From the NCBI GenBank assembly GCA_020636375.1, contig JACJXZ010000009.1:1-64000 (forward strand): a stretch of DNA of 64,000 nucleotides, written 5' to 3'. A program made the translations under genes and the position numbers. The notes under the pieces are model-generated. The model made no database searches, had not been told where the DNA came from, and saw only the letters and a program-made list of their open reading frames with translations. Source of the stretch: Lewinellaceae bacterium. GTDB lineage: Bacteria; Bacteroidota; Bacteroidia; Chitinophagales; Saprospiraceae. Of the stretch, positions 20,717 through 30,280 are shown piece by piece (position 1 is the first letter of the stretch; the number at the start of each line of letters is the position of its first letter).

Positions 20717-23700
20717 TTACTTCGCCAGCACCATCCGCCTCGTGGCCTGCCCAACCTCCGTCCGCAGCATGTAAGTATATATCCCGGCGGGCAGCTTCGC
20801 TTCCGGCCGGAAAACATATACGTGCCGTCCGGCAGCGTAATGCTGCCGGTGCCGGGCCACCACCTGCCCCAGCGCCCCGGTGACGATCAGCTCGGCGTCA
20901 GTGCCCTGCGGAAGGTAGAATGGGATAGCCGTCTCTCCTGTGTAAGGGTTAGGCTGGTTTTGAAAGAGCTGCATCTCTTCCCGGCGGGCCTCCGCTGTAC
21001 CGGTAAGCGCTTCGAAGCGGAGCAGCAGCGGGATGCGCTCAAACGCCGCGTCATAGGCCTCGGGCGTGAGGTTGGCCCCATAGAGCCGGATCAACGGCGC
21101 CAGCCCCTGCGCAATAGGCTGCTGCGCAACAAAACGCAGCTGGATCAATGCTTCCCCTTCTTCCAGGCTGGCCGGCATTAGGGCCAGGGACGTCCAAAGG
21201 GTACGGAAAAAGCCGCCGGCTGCCTGGCTCGTCCCGAAACTGGCTTCCGAGAACGAAGGGAGCGCCGCCGCCGCCGTCGCGTCGGCAAAGGCCAAAGCGC
21301 CCGCATCGAACTCCAGTTCGAACTGGAAACCCATCAGGGAATCAAACCCGTAGGCGGCCAGCGTCAGGGTTATCGTATCGCCGGTACTGTAAACGCCGTT
21401 GTTGGCCAGCAGCACCAGCGAGTCGCTGCGCAGCCCGGGCCGCCGGGAGGGATCGGCCTCGCCGAGGATGTCCCCTGTTTTTACGCCGTAGAAGACGGGC
21501 GCCAGCAGGTCACCGAACAGGGTGTCGGTATAATAGGTTTGCGGCGCCTGGAAGGGATCCATCGGATCCGGGAACACGTACTCGCTGGAAACGAAACGCC
21601 AGCTCTCGCATATGGCCTGCCGGTTGCCCAGGAGCACCTCCTGGAGCCGCGCCACGTCGTTGATGTCTACCGCCTCATTGCAGTCCACATCAGAAGCCAG
21701 ATATTCATAGGGGGAGCTGAAAGGCAGCAGGCCGGCCAGGTGGCGCAGCAGGCGCAGCATGCCCAGGCCCGACAGGCCGTTCAGGCCGTCGTTGTTTTTG
21801 GAGAATCCGATCAGGTAGGGTTGCATGGGCACGCCCGGCGAGGCGTAGGCCCCATCGGGGCCGGTAAGGGTTGATGTATTGGGCAGGCCGCTGAACGATA
21901 CCTCCACATTGGCCAGAGGGGCAAAGGGGGTGACGTGGTAGGGCGCCGTCTGCACCTCGCCGGCGATGGTGAAAGCTTCTCCGGAAACTTCGACGAAAGC
22001 GGGGGTGAAATCCACCGGGTACAGGCCGTCGAGCATCCCGTTCAGGTAATAACCGGAGGTAGGCGGTTCGGTGGCGACGATCCCACAGATGTCGCCCGGC
22101 TGCCCGGTGAGCGTCAGGTGGATGTAGAAGAGTACGTCGTCGGGGCCGAGGGTAAGCCCGGGCGCCGTTCCGGCCAGCCAGCTGAAGGGGATAAAGCCGG
22201 CGGCGTCCAGGATGTCATACTGCAGGCTGCCGGCGGACAGGGCGGCCGGCTCGATGTCGTCGATCTGTATCACATCCGGATTGAGGAACTGGATGATGGC
22301 GTTGAGTTCTCCCAACTGGCGGACGCCATTGGTCCGGACCGGGACTACCACGCGCTGGCCGACGAACCCTTCCGTCCCTTCCGGTTCGACGCGGAAGGGC
22401 ACGAAGACGGGCTGGCAGTTCGTCTCCTGGCCGCATTCGTTGACTGCCGTCAGGCAGGCCTCGTACAATCCGTTGGCAGGATATTGGTGGTTAACCTGTT
22501 GCCCGAAGCCGTTGGCGCCGTCGCCGAAATTCCAGAAATACTGCTCGCCGGAAGCCGGTGGCAAGGCGGAGAAACCAACATCGCCGATGCTGACGGAGAA
22601 GTTGAACTGGGCATTGGGCGGCGCCCCTTCTCCGATGCTGCCGATCGTTATCTCTTCTTCTGCCCGGCAGTTGGGCCCGGCAGTGATCTCCAGCAGGTAG
22701 GCACCGCCGGCCAGGCCGGCATAAATGGCGCCGGTGTCAATGAGCGTAGGCTGAGGCGGCCCGGTAGTCAGCCGGATCTCCGGGGCGCTGCCATAGTCGG
22801 GGTTGTCGGCCAGTATCACCTCCAGGCGCCCCAGCCCCTGGAGGCAGGTGTCGGGGATGATCGCCAGCGTGTAGTTGAGGGGTACGTATTCGTATTCGAC
22901 CTGCACGAGGCTGTCACAGCCGGCAGGGGTTTGCAGCACCAGCAGCTCGTTTTCCTGCCCGATGTTGCAGGTGAAAGCGGAAACGAAAGTTGTGTCCGAT
23001 GGCGGTTCATAGGCGACCGTCGTGAGCACCAGGCTGTCGCAGCCGTCGCTTCCGGTGAAGTAGGCTTCGAACAGGCCGGCGCTGTCCCGGGCGCAGGTGG
23101 TTTCTGCCAGCATCGTGGTGTCCGGGCGGAGGATTTCAACCCGGTAGACGACCGTGCTGTCGCAACCGGCGGCATTGGACAGGTTAAAAGTATAAACGCC
23201 GGCGGTATCGGCCACGGTGCCTCCCAGCAGGCTTCCCCGGCAAAGTACGGTATCTCTTTCTTCGTAGGAGGGAGCAAACACTTCGAAGACGAAGGTCGTG
23301 TCGTGGACGCAGCCGAGCGTGTCCGTCAGGGCATAAGTGAATGGATATTCGCCGGCCTGGCTGGCGATGAATTGCAGGGTGTCGCCGAAAATAGCGGCAG
23401 CCGGGTCATCCGCCCAGGTGCCGGAAACGATCACCAGAGAGTCGGCAGGGGCGAAGCGCTGGCCGATCGACCAGAAGAAGACCCAGCCGTTGTCGGACGC
23501 CCATTGGTCTTCCACTTTTAAAGTCCACTCTCCGTTCCAGGGGCATCCCACCAGGTTGTCCAGCGGATCGAAGGGGCGGTAGGCGCCGGGAGGGAGGGTA
23601 TACTCTACCGGCCCACCCGGGTCGTTGGCCAGGGAAAATTCGGTCCAGGTACCGTTGGGGGCGTCGACCGTCCAGCAGTAGGTATAGCCGGTGCCAGGCT

Positions 23701-25192
23701 GTGGCGGGAAAGGCGTGTTGAAGTCGTCCGCCTCATAAGGTTCCCCCAGGTGTACCTCGTTGGTGATGAATTCCTGCTCCTGCAGAATGATGGTATTTCC
23801 GGCGGGGCAGGTAAGGCTGATGTCGAGGTCGTGCATCCAGGAGTGTTCCATATTGATGCAGATTTCTATCTCGGAAGGATCCTGGATGGCAGGATTGAGG
23901 GTAAAGGCCTCCGCTGTGATTGTGCCGGCATAAACAACGCCGGTTCCGTCGGGCAGGGGTAGGGAATCGCCCCGGACTTCCAGGCCGTAGTCGTTGTACT
24001 GCGCGGCGAAATCCTGCCCGTAGACGATTGTCAGGCTGTCGCCGAGGCAGAGGGCCGGCGGGATATCGGCGATGGTGTAAAACTGCGGGCTGCGGAAGCT
24101 GAAACGCCACTCGGTGATGCTGTCGCAGCCGCTGGCGGCACCGCCGACGAGAACTTCGAGAATAACGGTATCGGCAGTAATGGCCTGGCCGAGCAGGAAA
24201 AGGGTGTCGCCGGGGCAGCCACCGACTTCCCGGAAGGCGTAGGCCAACGAATCGGGGGTGAGCAGGCGGGTGATGAAAACCACGCTGTCGCACGCCTGCC
24301 CGATGTCGTAAAAGGCTGTATCCTGGCCCACCTGGTTGCTGTTGCAGACGTAAGCCGTGTCCTGGCTGGAAGGAACGGGCACAAAGGACAGCTCATAAAA
24401 AATCAGGCTGTCGCAGAAGCCGCCGGCGGGTATGAAGCGGACGAAGCCGGTGTCCCGGGCGAAGGATTGCCCGAGTAATTCGATGGTTTCGCCCTGGCAG
24501 GCCGTAAAAGCAAATAGGGTATCCGGGCTTTCGATCACCTCCAGGTTGAGGAATACATAGGTGACGTCGGGGCCATCCGCCAGGATGAGCAAATCCTGGT
24601 TGGTGCCCGGGCTGTAATCATAACTGTCGCCATTGGGCAGCAGGAAAGGAAAGCCGCTGCAGATGGTGGTGTCGATATAAAGCGTATCCGCCATTATCGG
24701 CGTCGTAGAGAAAGTGCCGGAATAGCCCGGCGATGGGTTGCTGGTGCCCGGGCCGCCCGGGCATCCGTTGTTTTCCATGCCGCCGCCGTTCCAGCCCACG
24801 GGAAAGCCATCAACCACCAGGGTGACGGAAAAAGTCTGGGTGGGTTCTGTATCCTGGACAAAGAAGGGTCCGCTGCCGGGGGTTCCCCAGGTGACGGTAT
24901 TGCCGGAGACCGAGGCGTTCAGGGTGGTGCCGTTCAGGCTGGTGAGGCTCGCCGGCGACACGTCGAGGATAGTGGCGGCTGTCGCAAAATAAAAGCCCTG
25001 AGTGCCGCCCAGGATGCCTCCCGGGTAATCGGCGCCGGCAATGAACACCGCAATGTCGATGGTGTAAGTGCCATCTGTATTATCGGTGAGGTTGTTGATG
25101 ACGTATCCCGATCCGTCGCAGGCCAGGCTGGCGGCAGGAAGGGTTAAAAGGCTTAGAAAGAGCGAAAAGATCGTTTTGTGGAGTTTTTCCAT
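20717..25192 (-). CDS. Large secreted multidomain protein with T9SS sorting domain
   Basis: A 1,491-residue protein exported by Sec (signal peptide to about residue 24, SLLTLPAASLA) and then probably by type IX secretion. Domains in order: an N-terminal beta-rich region; several Cys-containing repeats ending in a CDS motif (GGFCDSLIFY, GQACDSVVFI, ASGCDSITEW); a proprotein-convertase P domain at about 430-580 (NMEHSWMHDLDISLTCP... NGEWTLKVEDQWASDNGWV); a PKD domain at about 865-935 (YFWNFGDGANGFG); a cohesin-like domain (about 935-1075); a dockerin-like segment (SDVDCNEAVDINDVARLQEV, about 1165); a second cohesin-like stretch; and a C-terminal sorting domain (FQNQPNPYTGETAIPFYLPQ ... RRMVLAK). 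It has no catalytic domain I can see, so an adhesive or scaffold role at the cell surface is inferred. This protein type is common in Saprospiria. Confidence 0.85.
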   Translation of the reverse strand: MEKLHKTIFSLFLSLLTLPAASLACDGSGYVINNLTDNTDGTYTIDIAVFIAGADYPGGILGGTQGFYFATAATILDVSPASLTSLNGTTLNASVSGNTVTWGTPGSGPFFVQDTEPTQTFSVTLVVDGFPVGWNGGGMENNGCPGGPGTSNPSPGYSGTFSTTPIMADTLYIDTTICSGFPFLLPNGDSYDYSPGTNQDLLILADGPDVTYVFLNLEVIESPDTLFAFTACQGETIELLGQSFARDTGFVRFIPAGGFCDSLIFYELSFVPVPSSQDTAYVCNSNQVGQDTAFYDIGQACDSVVFITRLLTPDSLAYAFREVGGCPGDTLFLLGQAITADTVILEVLVGGAASGCDSITEWRFSFRSPQFYTIADIPPALCLGDSLTIVYGQDFAAQYNDYGLEVRGDSLPLPDGTGVVYAGTITAEAFTLNPAIQDPSEIEICINMEHSWMHDLDISLTCPAGNTIILQEQEFITNEVHLGEPYEADDFNTPFPPQPGTGYTYCWTVDAPNGTWTEFSLANDPGGPVEYTLPPGAYRPFDPLDNLVGCPWNGEWTLKVEDQWASDNGWVFFWSIGQRFAPADSLVIVSGTWADDPAAAIFGDTLQFIASQAGEYPFTYALTDTLGCVHDTTFVFEVFAPSYEERDTVLCRGSLLGGTVADTAGVYTFNLSNAAGCDSTVVYRVEILRPDTTMLAETTCARDSAGLFEAYFTGSDGCDSLVLTTVAYEPPSDTTFVSAFTCNIGQENELLVLQTPAGCDSLVQVEYEYVPLNYTLAIIPDTCLQGLGRLEVILADNPDYGSAPEIRLTTGPPQPTLIDTGAIYAGLAGGAYLLEITAGPNCRAEEEITIGSIGEGAPPNAQFNFSVSIGDVGFSALPPASGEQYFWNFGDGANGFGQQVNHQYPANGLYEACLTAVNECGQETNCQPVFVPFRVEPEGTEGFVGQRVVVPVRTNGVRQLGELNAIIQFLNPDVIQIDDIEPAALSAGSLQYDILDAAGFIPFSWLAGTAPGLTLGPDDVLFYIHLTLTGQPGDICGIVATEPPTSGYYLNGMLDGLYPVDFTPAFVEVSGEAFTIAGEVQTAPYHVTPFAPLANVEVSFSGLPNTSTLTGPDGAYASPGVPMQPYLIGFSKNNDGLNGLSGLGMLRLLRHLAGLLPFSSPYEYLASDVDCNEAVDINDVARLQEVLLGNRQAICESWRFVSSEYVFPDPMDPFQAPQTYYTDTLFGDLLAPVFYGVKTGDILGEADPSRRPGLRSDSLVLLANNGVYSTGDTITLTLAAYGFDSLMGFQFELEFDAGALAFADATAAAALPSFSEASFGTSQAAGGFFRTLWTSLALMPASLEEGEALIQLRFVAQQPIAQGLAPLIRLYGANLTPEAYDAAFERIPLLLRFEALTGTAEARREEMQLFQNQPNPYTGETAIPFYLPQGTDAELIVTGALGQVVARHRQHYAAGRHVYVFRPEAKLPAGIYTYMLRTEVGQATRRMVLAK

Positions 25193-25472
25193 CAGGAATT
25201 CTTTTAATGGTGATAAATTTTTCTCTTACCACCTGGGTAATAGGTTCGGTTTGAATTCATAAAAATAGAGAAAAAGGCCAGCTTTTCACTTCAATGCCGG
25301 GGTAACAAAGCTCGGGAGGGCAGATAATACAGCAAAAAGGAATTTTTTCAAGGTGATTTCCGTTTTAAGGAACGTGATTTTTCCAAAAGACCATACAAAT
25401 CTTTGCCCAGGTAGAAGCGAAGCTGGGCGAACAAGAAGTATTTAAAAAAAGAACCGGATAAAACCCCCCAAA

Positions 25473-27473
25473 ATGATGCCTGAAACCTTCTTTCCAGGGC
25501 AGGGCGCTCTGGCCCTGTTGCTATGTGTTTTTTTCCTGCCGTTAAGCGCACAGAAACCTCCCATGAAATGGGGCAAAGTCGATGAGGACGACCTGAACAT
25601 GACCGCCTGCGAAGCCGATACTTCCGCTGCTGCTGTGCTGCTCTGCGACTTCGCCGAGCTGTCGGTCGACCTGGGCGACGGCGACCTGCGCTATGTTTTT
25701 GAACACCACCGGCGCATCAAAATCCTGAAGCGCCAGGGCTTTGCCTACGCTGATGTTTCCATACCTTATCATGAAAGCGAAGAGATCGGCGGCCTGGATG
25801 CTCAGCTTTTTACGCCAGATGGGCAGTCATATAAATTAACCAACAATGACATCTTTGAGGAGGAGTCCAGTGAAGAATGGTCACAAATGAAGTTTTCCTT
25901 CCCGAAGGTAGAAGAAGGGGCGGTGATCGAATACCGCTACCGGATCAGTTCAGAGTCGATCATCCAGCTACGCCCCTGGTATTTTCAAAGGGAGATTCCC
26001 ACTTTGTGGAGCGAACTTCGGCTTTCCATTCCGGAGTGGTATGACTACATTTTCCTCAAGCAGGGCCGGCCGGTGGATATTGAAGAAAGGGATTCCAGAG
26101 AAGAGTCCATCCGCGTCCCTTCCGACTTTGGAAGAAGCGGATTTGTTCACGCCAAAGTCAACAAATACCGGTTTGTGATGGAGGATGTTCCCGCCATGAC
26201 GGAGGAGGCCTATGTCACCACCATGGATGACTATCTGGCCCGGGTACGCTTCCAACTGCGTTCTGTCGAGTACCCGAACAGCCTGGTCCAGCCCATCTTG
26301 TCCAATTGGGCCGGGCTGGCCAAAGAATTGAACGACAGTGGGCAACTCGGCAAACAGATTGATAAAAAGAAAAACCAGAAAGCGCTCCTGGAGGCCCTCG
26401 AACCGGTATGGGCCGAAGCCGGCGCTGAAAGCAAGGAAGAGAAAGCCATGTTGGCCTATCAATATCTGAACAACGCGGTGGAATGGGATGGCCGGTATTC
26501 TTTTTTTGCCGATCAGGACCTGGCGGATTGCTTCGAAAAGAAAAAGGCCAGCAGCGGAGAACTCAACCTGATGATGCTCTGCGCGCTCAATGCTCTGGAG
26601 ATGGAGGCTTACCCGGTCCTGTCCAGTACCCGCGGCCACGGCAGCATGCTGGAATTGTATCCTATCCTCAGCCAGTTCAACCACCTGATGGCCATGGCTC
26701 ACCTCAACGGGCAGATGCAGTTGTTTGACCTGGGATCGCCGGCTCGCCCTCCTGGTTACCCTCGGGTCAGCGCGCTGAACGGGCTTGGGTGGTTGGCTGA
26801 CGAATCTAACCCGCAATGGTTGCAGCTTGTCCCTCCAGGCGCCCAAAAAAAGAGTATGTATAACCTGAAAATAGATAACCAGGGCAATGCTGCTGTTTCC
26901 GTTGCTACCCTCTATGAAGGCTATGATGCCGTGGATTTGCGGGAGGCTTTGAGAGAGGAGGACAAAGGTCAATTTTTGGCCAGAAACTGGGAAGACAGGT
27001 ATCCGGAGGTTCAGATAGGCACCCCGGAATTTGAAGAGGGCGAAGGTCCGTTTGCCCCGGTTAAGGCTACCTACGACGGGCAGTTGCCCGGCCTGGCGCA
27101 AGCTTTTGATGATTTCCTGTATGTCAGCATCGCACTTATGCCTGCCTTTAAGGAGAATCCCCTGAAATTGGAAGAGCGAACTTATCCGGTTGAAATCCCC
27201 TATCCTATAGAGGTACAGGATATTCTGTTCATAGAAATTCCGGAGGGATATGCGGTGGAAGAATTACCTGAATCGGGGCGAGTCTCCCTGCCCAATGCCG
27301 GCGGCAAGTTCGATTACCTGATCAGCGAAAATGGCGGCAAGGTGCAGGTGGTTTTCAAGCTCGAGATCAACCAGTTGACATTTAAACCCGAAGAATATCT
27401 CGTGATCAGGAATTTTTTCAATTATATTCTCGAAAAGCAGGGCGAGCAGATCGTCTTTCGCAAAAAAACGTAA
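25473..27473 (+). CDS. DUF3857 / transglutaminase-like protein, degenerate catalytic site
   Basis: A 666-residue protein with an N-terminal signal peptide (LLLCVFFLPLSAQ), so periplasmic or outer-membrane-facing. The N-terminal half is a DUF3857 beta domain (FEHHRRIKILKRQGFAYADV ... EGAVIEYRYRISSESI). The middle resembles a transglutaminase core, but the usual YGDCKxLS nucleophile motif is replaced by ASSGELNLMM. The Cys is a Ser, while His (FNHLMAMAHL) and Asp (LFDLGSPARP) equivalents remain. It is therefore probably not a cysteine-type transglutaminase. A paralogue with an intact Cys follows 3 bp downstream, so the pair is co-transcribed and may form a complex. The start at 25473 gives a normal signal sequence. 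Confidence 0.8.
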   Translation: MMPETFFPGQGALALLLCVFFLPLSAQKPPMKWGKVDEDDLNMTACEADTSAAAVLLCDFAELSVDLGDGDLRYVFEHHRRIKILKRQGFAYADVSIPYHESEEIGGLDAQLFTPDGQSYKLTNNDIFEEESSEEWSQMKFSFPKVEEGAVIEYRYRISSESIIQLRPWYFQREIPTLWSELRLSIPEWYDYIFLKQGRPVDIEERDSREESIRVPSDFGRSGFVHAKVNKYRFVMEDVPAMTEEAYVTTMDDYLARVRFQLRSVEYPNSLVQPILSNWAGLAKELNDSGQLGKQIDKKKNQKALLEALEPVWAEAGAESKEEKAMLAYQYLNNAVEWDGRYSFFADQDLADCFEKKKASSGELNLMMLCALNALEMEAYPVLSSTRGHGSMLELYPILSQFNHLMAMAHLNGQMQLFDLGSPARPPGYPRVSALNGLGWLADESNPQWLQLVPPGAQKKSMYNLKIDNQGNAAVSVATLYEGYDAVDLREALREEDKGQFLARNWEDRYPEVQIGTPEFEEGEGPFAPVKATYDGQLPGLAQAFDDFLYVSIALMPAFKENPLKLEERTYPVEIPYPIEVQDILFIEIPEGYAVEELPESGRVSLPNAGGKFDYLISENGGKVQVVFKLEINQLTFKPEEYLVIRNFFNYILEKQGEQIVFRKKT

Positions 27474-27476
27474 CGC

Positions 27477-29372
27477 ATGAGGCAGCTCATTGCGCTGATC
27501 CTCCTGGCCGGCTGCGGCCCGTTGACGGGCCAGCAATTCCCGGCTTATACCATTCCCGACAGCCTGCTGTCCGGCGCCGATGAAGTGGTGCGGGAGGAGT
27601 ACTACGAATTGGAGGTGCTTTCCGAAGAGAGCGGTATCGTCCGCTGCCGCAAGGCGGTGACCCTGCTCAGCAAAGACAGCAAGGCGAATGTGTTTGTCCT
27701 GGGGTATGACCCCGATAGTAAAGTGAAAAAGCTGGAGGCGCGCCTTTACGACAACCAGGGGCATGAAATCCGTAAACTGGGCAAAGACGAGATTCGCGAT
27801 TTCGCCGCTGTCGACGGCTATTCCGTTTACCAGGATAACCGGCTGAAAGCACTGGAGGCCAACCATCACGAATATCCCTACACGCTGGCCTATGAATATG
27901 AAATGGCGGTCAGCGGCATCAATTTCGCCATGTTCCCCTACTGGCAGATACAAGATTACCGGCAGAGTGTGGAGCAGGCGAGCTTTGTGGTTCGTTTGCC
28001 CCGGGAAATCCCCTTGCATTACAAGGTCCTGAACCTCCGCCTGGAACCGGAATGGGCGGAGGATGAAAAAGAAACCCGTTACACCTGGCGTGTCCGGGGG
28101 CTGAAGGCGGTACAGCCGGAACCCTACGGCCCGCCCGCCTCCGAAGTCCTGCCCACCCTGCTAACAGCAGCCGGCAGGTTCCGGATAGGGACGTATGTCG
28201 GAAGCATGTCCAGCTGGCAGGATTTCGGTGCCTTCATCGGCCAGCTGTTTGAAGGGCGGGACGCCCTGCCGGGCTACGTGGCAGAAAAAGTGCGGCAACT
28301 GTCTGCCGATGCCGGTTCGGATGCAGAAAAGATAACGGCCCTTTATCGCTACCTTCAGGAGAACATGCGGTACGTAAGCGTACAACTCGGGATCGGCGGC
28401 TGGCGGCCTTCCAGCGCTGCCTATGTTGCTGAAAACAAATACGGCGACTGCAAGGCCCTCAGCAATTTCATGAAGGCCCTGCTCAGGGAAGCCGGCATAA
28501 CCGCTTATCCGGCGCTGATCGCCCACGGGCGGGTACCCTACGAAGTAAAGGATAGCTTCACCTATCCGCTGTTTAACCACGCTATACTATATATTCCTTC
28601 GGAAGATATGTGGCTGGAGTGTACCAGCAGCACCTTCCCCGCCGGCTACGTCGGCGCCGGCAACGACGGGCGTTATACATTGCTCATTACCCCTGAAGGC
28701 GGGAAGCTGAAGGCGACTCCGGCGTTTACCGCAGAAAAAAACAGAGCAGCAGGCAAAACGGCTGTCGCGCTGAAGGAGGATGGATCGGCTGTCGTGGAAG
28801 GAAATCTGTGGGTTTCCGGCTCTCTTCATGAACCGTACCGGCAGAGCCTGGCCTACAGTTCCCGGAAAGAGTTGGAAGACTGGTTCGTCCGCAACAGCAG
28901 CCTGCCCGCTCTGGCTTTGGAGTCCCTGGATATTCAGGCAGCGCCCGATGATCCGGAGGCCTACTGCAGGTATAAGGCTTTTTCATCCAGGTATGCATCG
29001 AAGGCGGGCAAGCGGCTTTTCATTCCCCTGAATACCATCAGCCCATTGAAGTTCGTCCCGGAAAAAATAGAGGAACGCCGCTACCCCGTAATAGCCGATG
29101 ATGCCTTCACTCAGTTAGATACGATTGTTTTCCACCTGCCGGAAGGCTTTCAGGTAGAAAGCATGCCCCAGGCGCCGGCAGTGGTGGAAAGCTCTTTTGG
29201 GGCCTATGAGGCACGGGTGGAGAGGGCAGAAGGCACCCTGGTGTACATCCGCCGCCTGCAACTGCGCCGACACCGCCTCCCGGCAGCGGACTACGAGCGT
29301 TTCCGCTCCTTCTACCAGGAGGTGGCCAAAGCCGACAAGGCCATGGCCGTTCTGGTGGAAAAGAAAACGTGA
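27477..29372 (+). CDS. DUF3857 and transglutaminase-like domain protein
   Basis: A 631-residue exported protein (signal MRQLIALILLAGCGPLTGQ, with a possible lipobox at LLAGC, Cys13). Residues about 35-230 form DUF3857. Residues about 260-400 form a transglutaminase-like core with the catalytic triad visible: Cys in YGDCKALSNFM, His in FNHAILYIP and an acidic residue in MWLECTSS. A third beta-rich domain fills the C-terminus. Such proteins occur widely in Bacteroidota, often in pairs; the substrate is unknown. The gene begins 3 bp after its paralogue and overlaps the start of the GGGP-synthase frame, indicating an operon. Confidence 0.85.
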   Translation: MRQLIALILLAGCGPLTGQQFPAYTIPDSLLSGADEVVREEYYELEVLSEESGIVRCRKAVTLLSKDSKANVFVLGYDPDSKVKKLEARLYDNQGHEIRKLGKDEIRDFAAVDGYSVYQDNRLKALEANHHEYPYTLAYEYEMAVSGINFAMFPYWQIQDYRQSVEQASFVVRLPREIPLHYKVLNLRLEPEWAEDEKETRYTWRVRGLKAVQPEPYGPPASEVLPTLLTAAGRFRIGTYVGSMSSWQDFGAFIGQLFEGRDALPGYVAEKVRQLSADAGSDAEKITALYRYLQENMRYVSVQLGIGGWRPSSAAYVAENKYGDCKALSNFMKALLREAGITAYPALIAHGRVPYEVKDSFTYPLFNHAILYIPSEDMWLECTSSTFPAGYVGAGNDGRYTLLITPEGGKLKATPAFTAEKNRAAGKTAVALKEDGSAVVEGNLWVSGSLHEPYRQSLAYSSRKELEDWFVRNSSLPALALESLDIQAAPDDPEAYCRYKAFSSRYASKAGKRLFIPLNTISPLKFVPEKIEERRYPVIADDAFTQLDTIVFHLPEGFQVESMPQAPAVVESSFGAYEARVERAEGTLVYIRRLQLRRHRLPAADYERFRSFYQEVAKADKAMAVLVEKKT

Positions 29373-29425
29373 GCGGCCTGTTTAAAATTAGTTTTTATCT
29401 TTATCCCGCGTACCAAAACAAAACA

Positions 29426-30205
29426 ATGGGCGGGAAAACAGAGATATACCAGCGCATGCAGGCTGCCCGGCAGGCAGGCCGGAAAGCCCTGGCCGTCCTG
29501 ATCGACCCGGACAAGGCGACGGATCAGCACCTGGAACGGGTGGTGGGGCTGGGCGTCGATGCGCAGGTGGATTTCTTTTTTGTCGGCGGCAGCCTGGTGG
29601 TGAAAGACGAGCTGGCCCGATGCCTGGCCTTCCTGCGCAGCCATTGCGCCATTCCTGCCATTCTCTTCCCCGGCAGCCCTCTGCAGATCGACGAGCAGGC
29701 CGACGCGCTGCTCTTCCTGTCTCTGATCTCCGGCCGCAACGCCGACCTGCTCATCGGCCAGCAGGTCGTCAGTGCTCCCTACCTTTATCAAAGCTCCCTG
29801 GAAGTGATCAGTGTAGGGTATATGCTGGTCGACGGCGGCGCGCCCACGACGGCTTCCTACATGAGCAATACCCTGCCCATTCCCGCTGACAAGCCGGACA
29901 TTGCGCTGGCCACCGCCCTGGCCGGAGAAATGCTGGGCCTGAAAACCCTCTACCTCGATGCCGGGAGCGGCGCCCGCCAGCCGGTCAGTGAAACCATGAT
30001 CCGGAAAGTGGCGCAGCACGTCACCGTCCCCCTCATGGCCGGGGGGGGCATCCGCCGCCCGGAACAGGCATGGGCCAGCGCCCAGGCCGGCGCCGACATC
30101 ATCGTGGTGGGCACTGCGGTAGAGCAGTCGGCGGAATTGCTCGGGGAGATGGCAGAGGCAGTGCACAGGTGCCGTGCCGGCCGGATAAATACCAGAGAGA
30201 TGTAA
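29426..30205 (+). CDS. Geranylgeranylglyceryl phosphate synthase homologue
   Basis: A TIM-barrel prenyltransferase of the GGGPS/PcrB family. Motifs include VLIDPDKATD near the N-terminus (substrate Mg and phosphate site), FFVGGSLVV, FPGSPLQI, SVGYMLVDGGAPTTASYMS, YLDAGSGARQPVS and the phosphate-binding MAGGGIRRPEQA plus GADIIVVGTAVEQ. Group II GGGPS proteins of this kind are typical of Bacteroidota; they join geranylgeranyl diphosphate, or a similar prenyl diphosphate, to sn-glycerol-1-phosphate. I chose ATG 29426. An upstream GTG at 29369 would overlap the previous gene by 4 bp and add 19 residues not typical of the family. Confidence 0.88.
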   Translation: MGGKTEIYQRMQAARQAGRKALAVLIDPDKATDQHLERVVGLGVDAQVDFFFVGGSLVVKDELARCLAFLRSHCAIPAILFPGSPLQIDEQADALLFLSLISGRNADLLIGQQVVSAPYLYQSSLEVISVGYMLVDGGAPTTASYMSNTLPIPADKPDIALATALAGEMLGLKTLYLDAGSGARQPVSETMIRKVAQHVTVPLMAGGGIRRPEQAWASAQAGADIIVVGTAVEQSAELLGEMAEAVHRCRAGRINTREM

Positions 30206-30280
30206 AGAACCTGAACCCGTTCGGGAATTTTTTCGTTCTAATCCTGCGTTTGGAACCAGAGAATAGTAAATAAAGACAAC

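Noticed and set aside
21935..23521. A 528-codon open frame on the plus strand, and similar long frames opposite other core genes (42693-44444, 38831-40363, 44540-45793)
   Set aside because: All lie wholly within well-supported genes on the other strand and lack recognisable domains.
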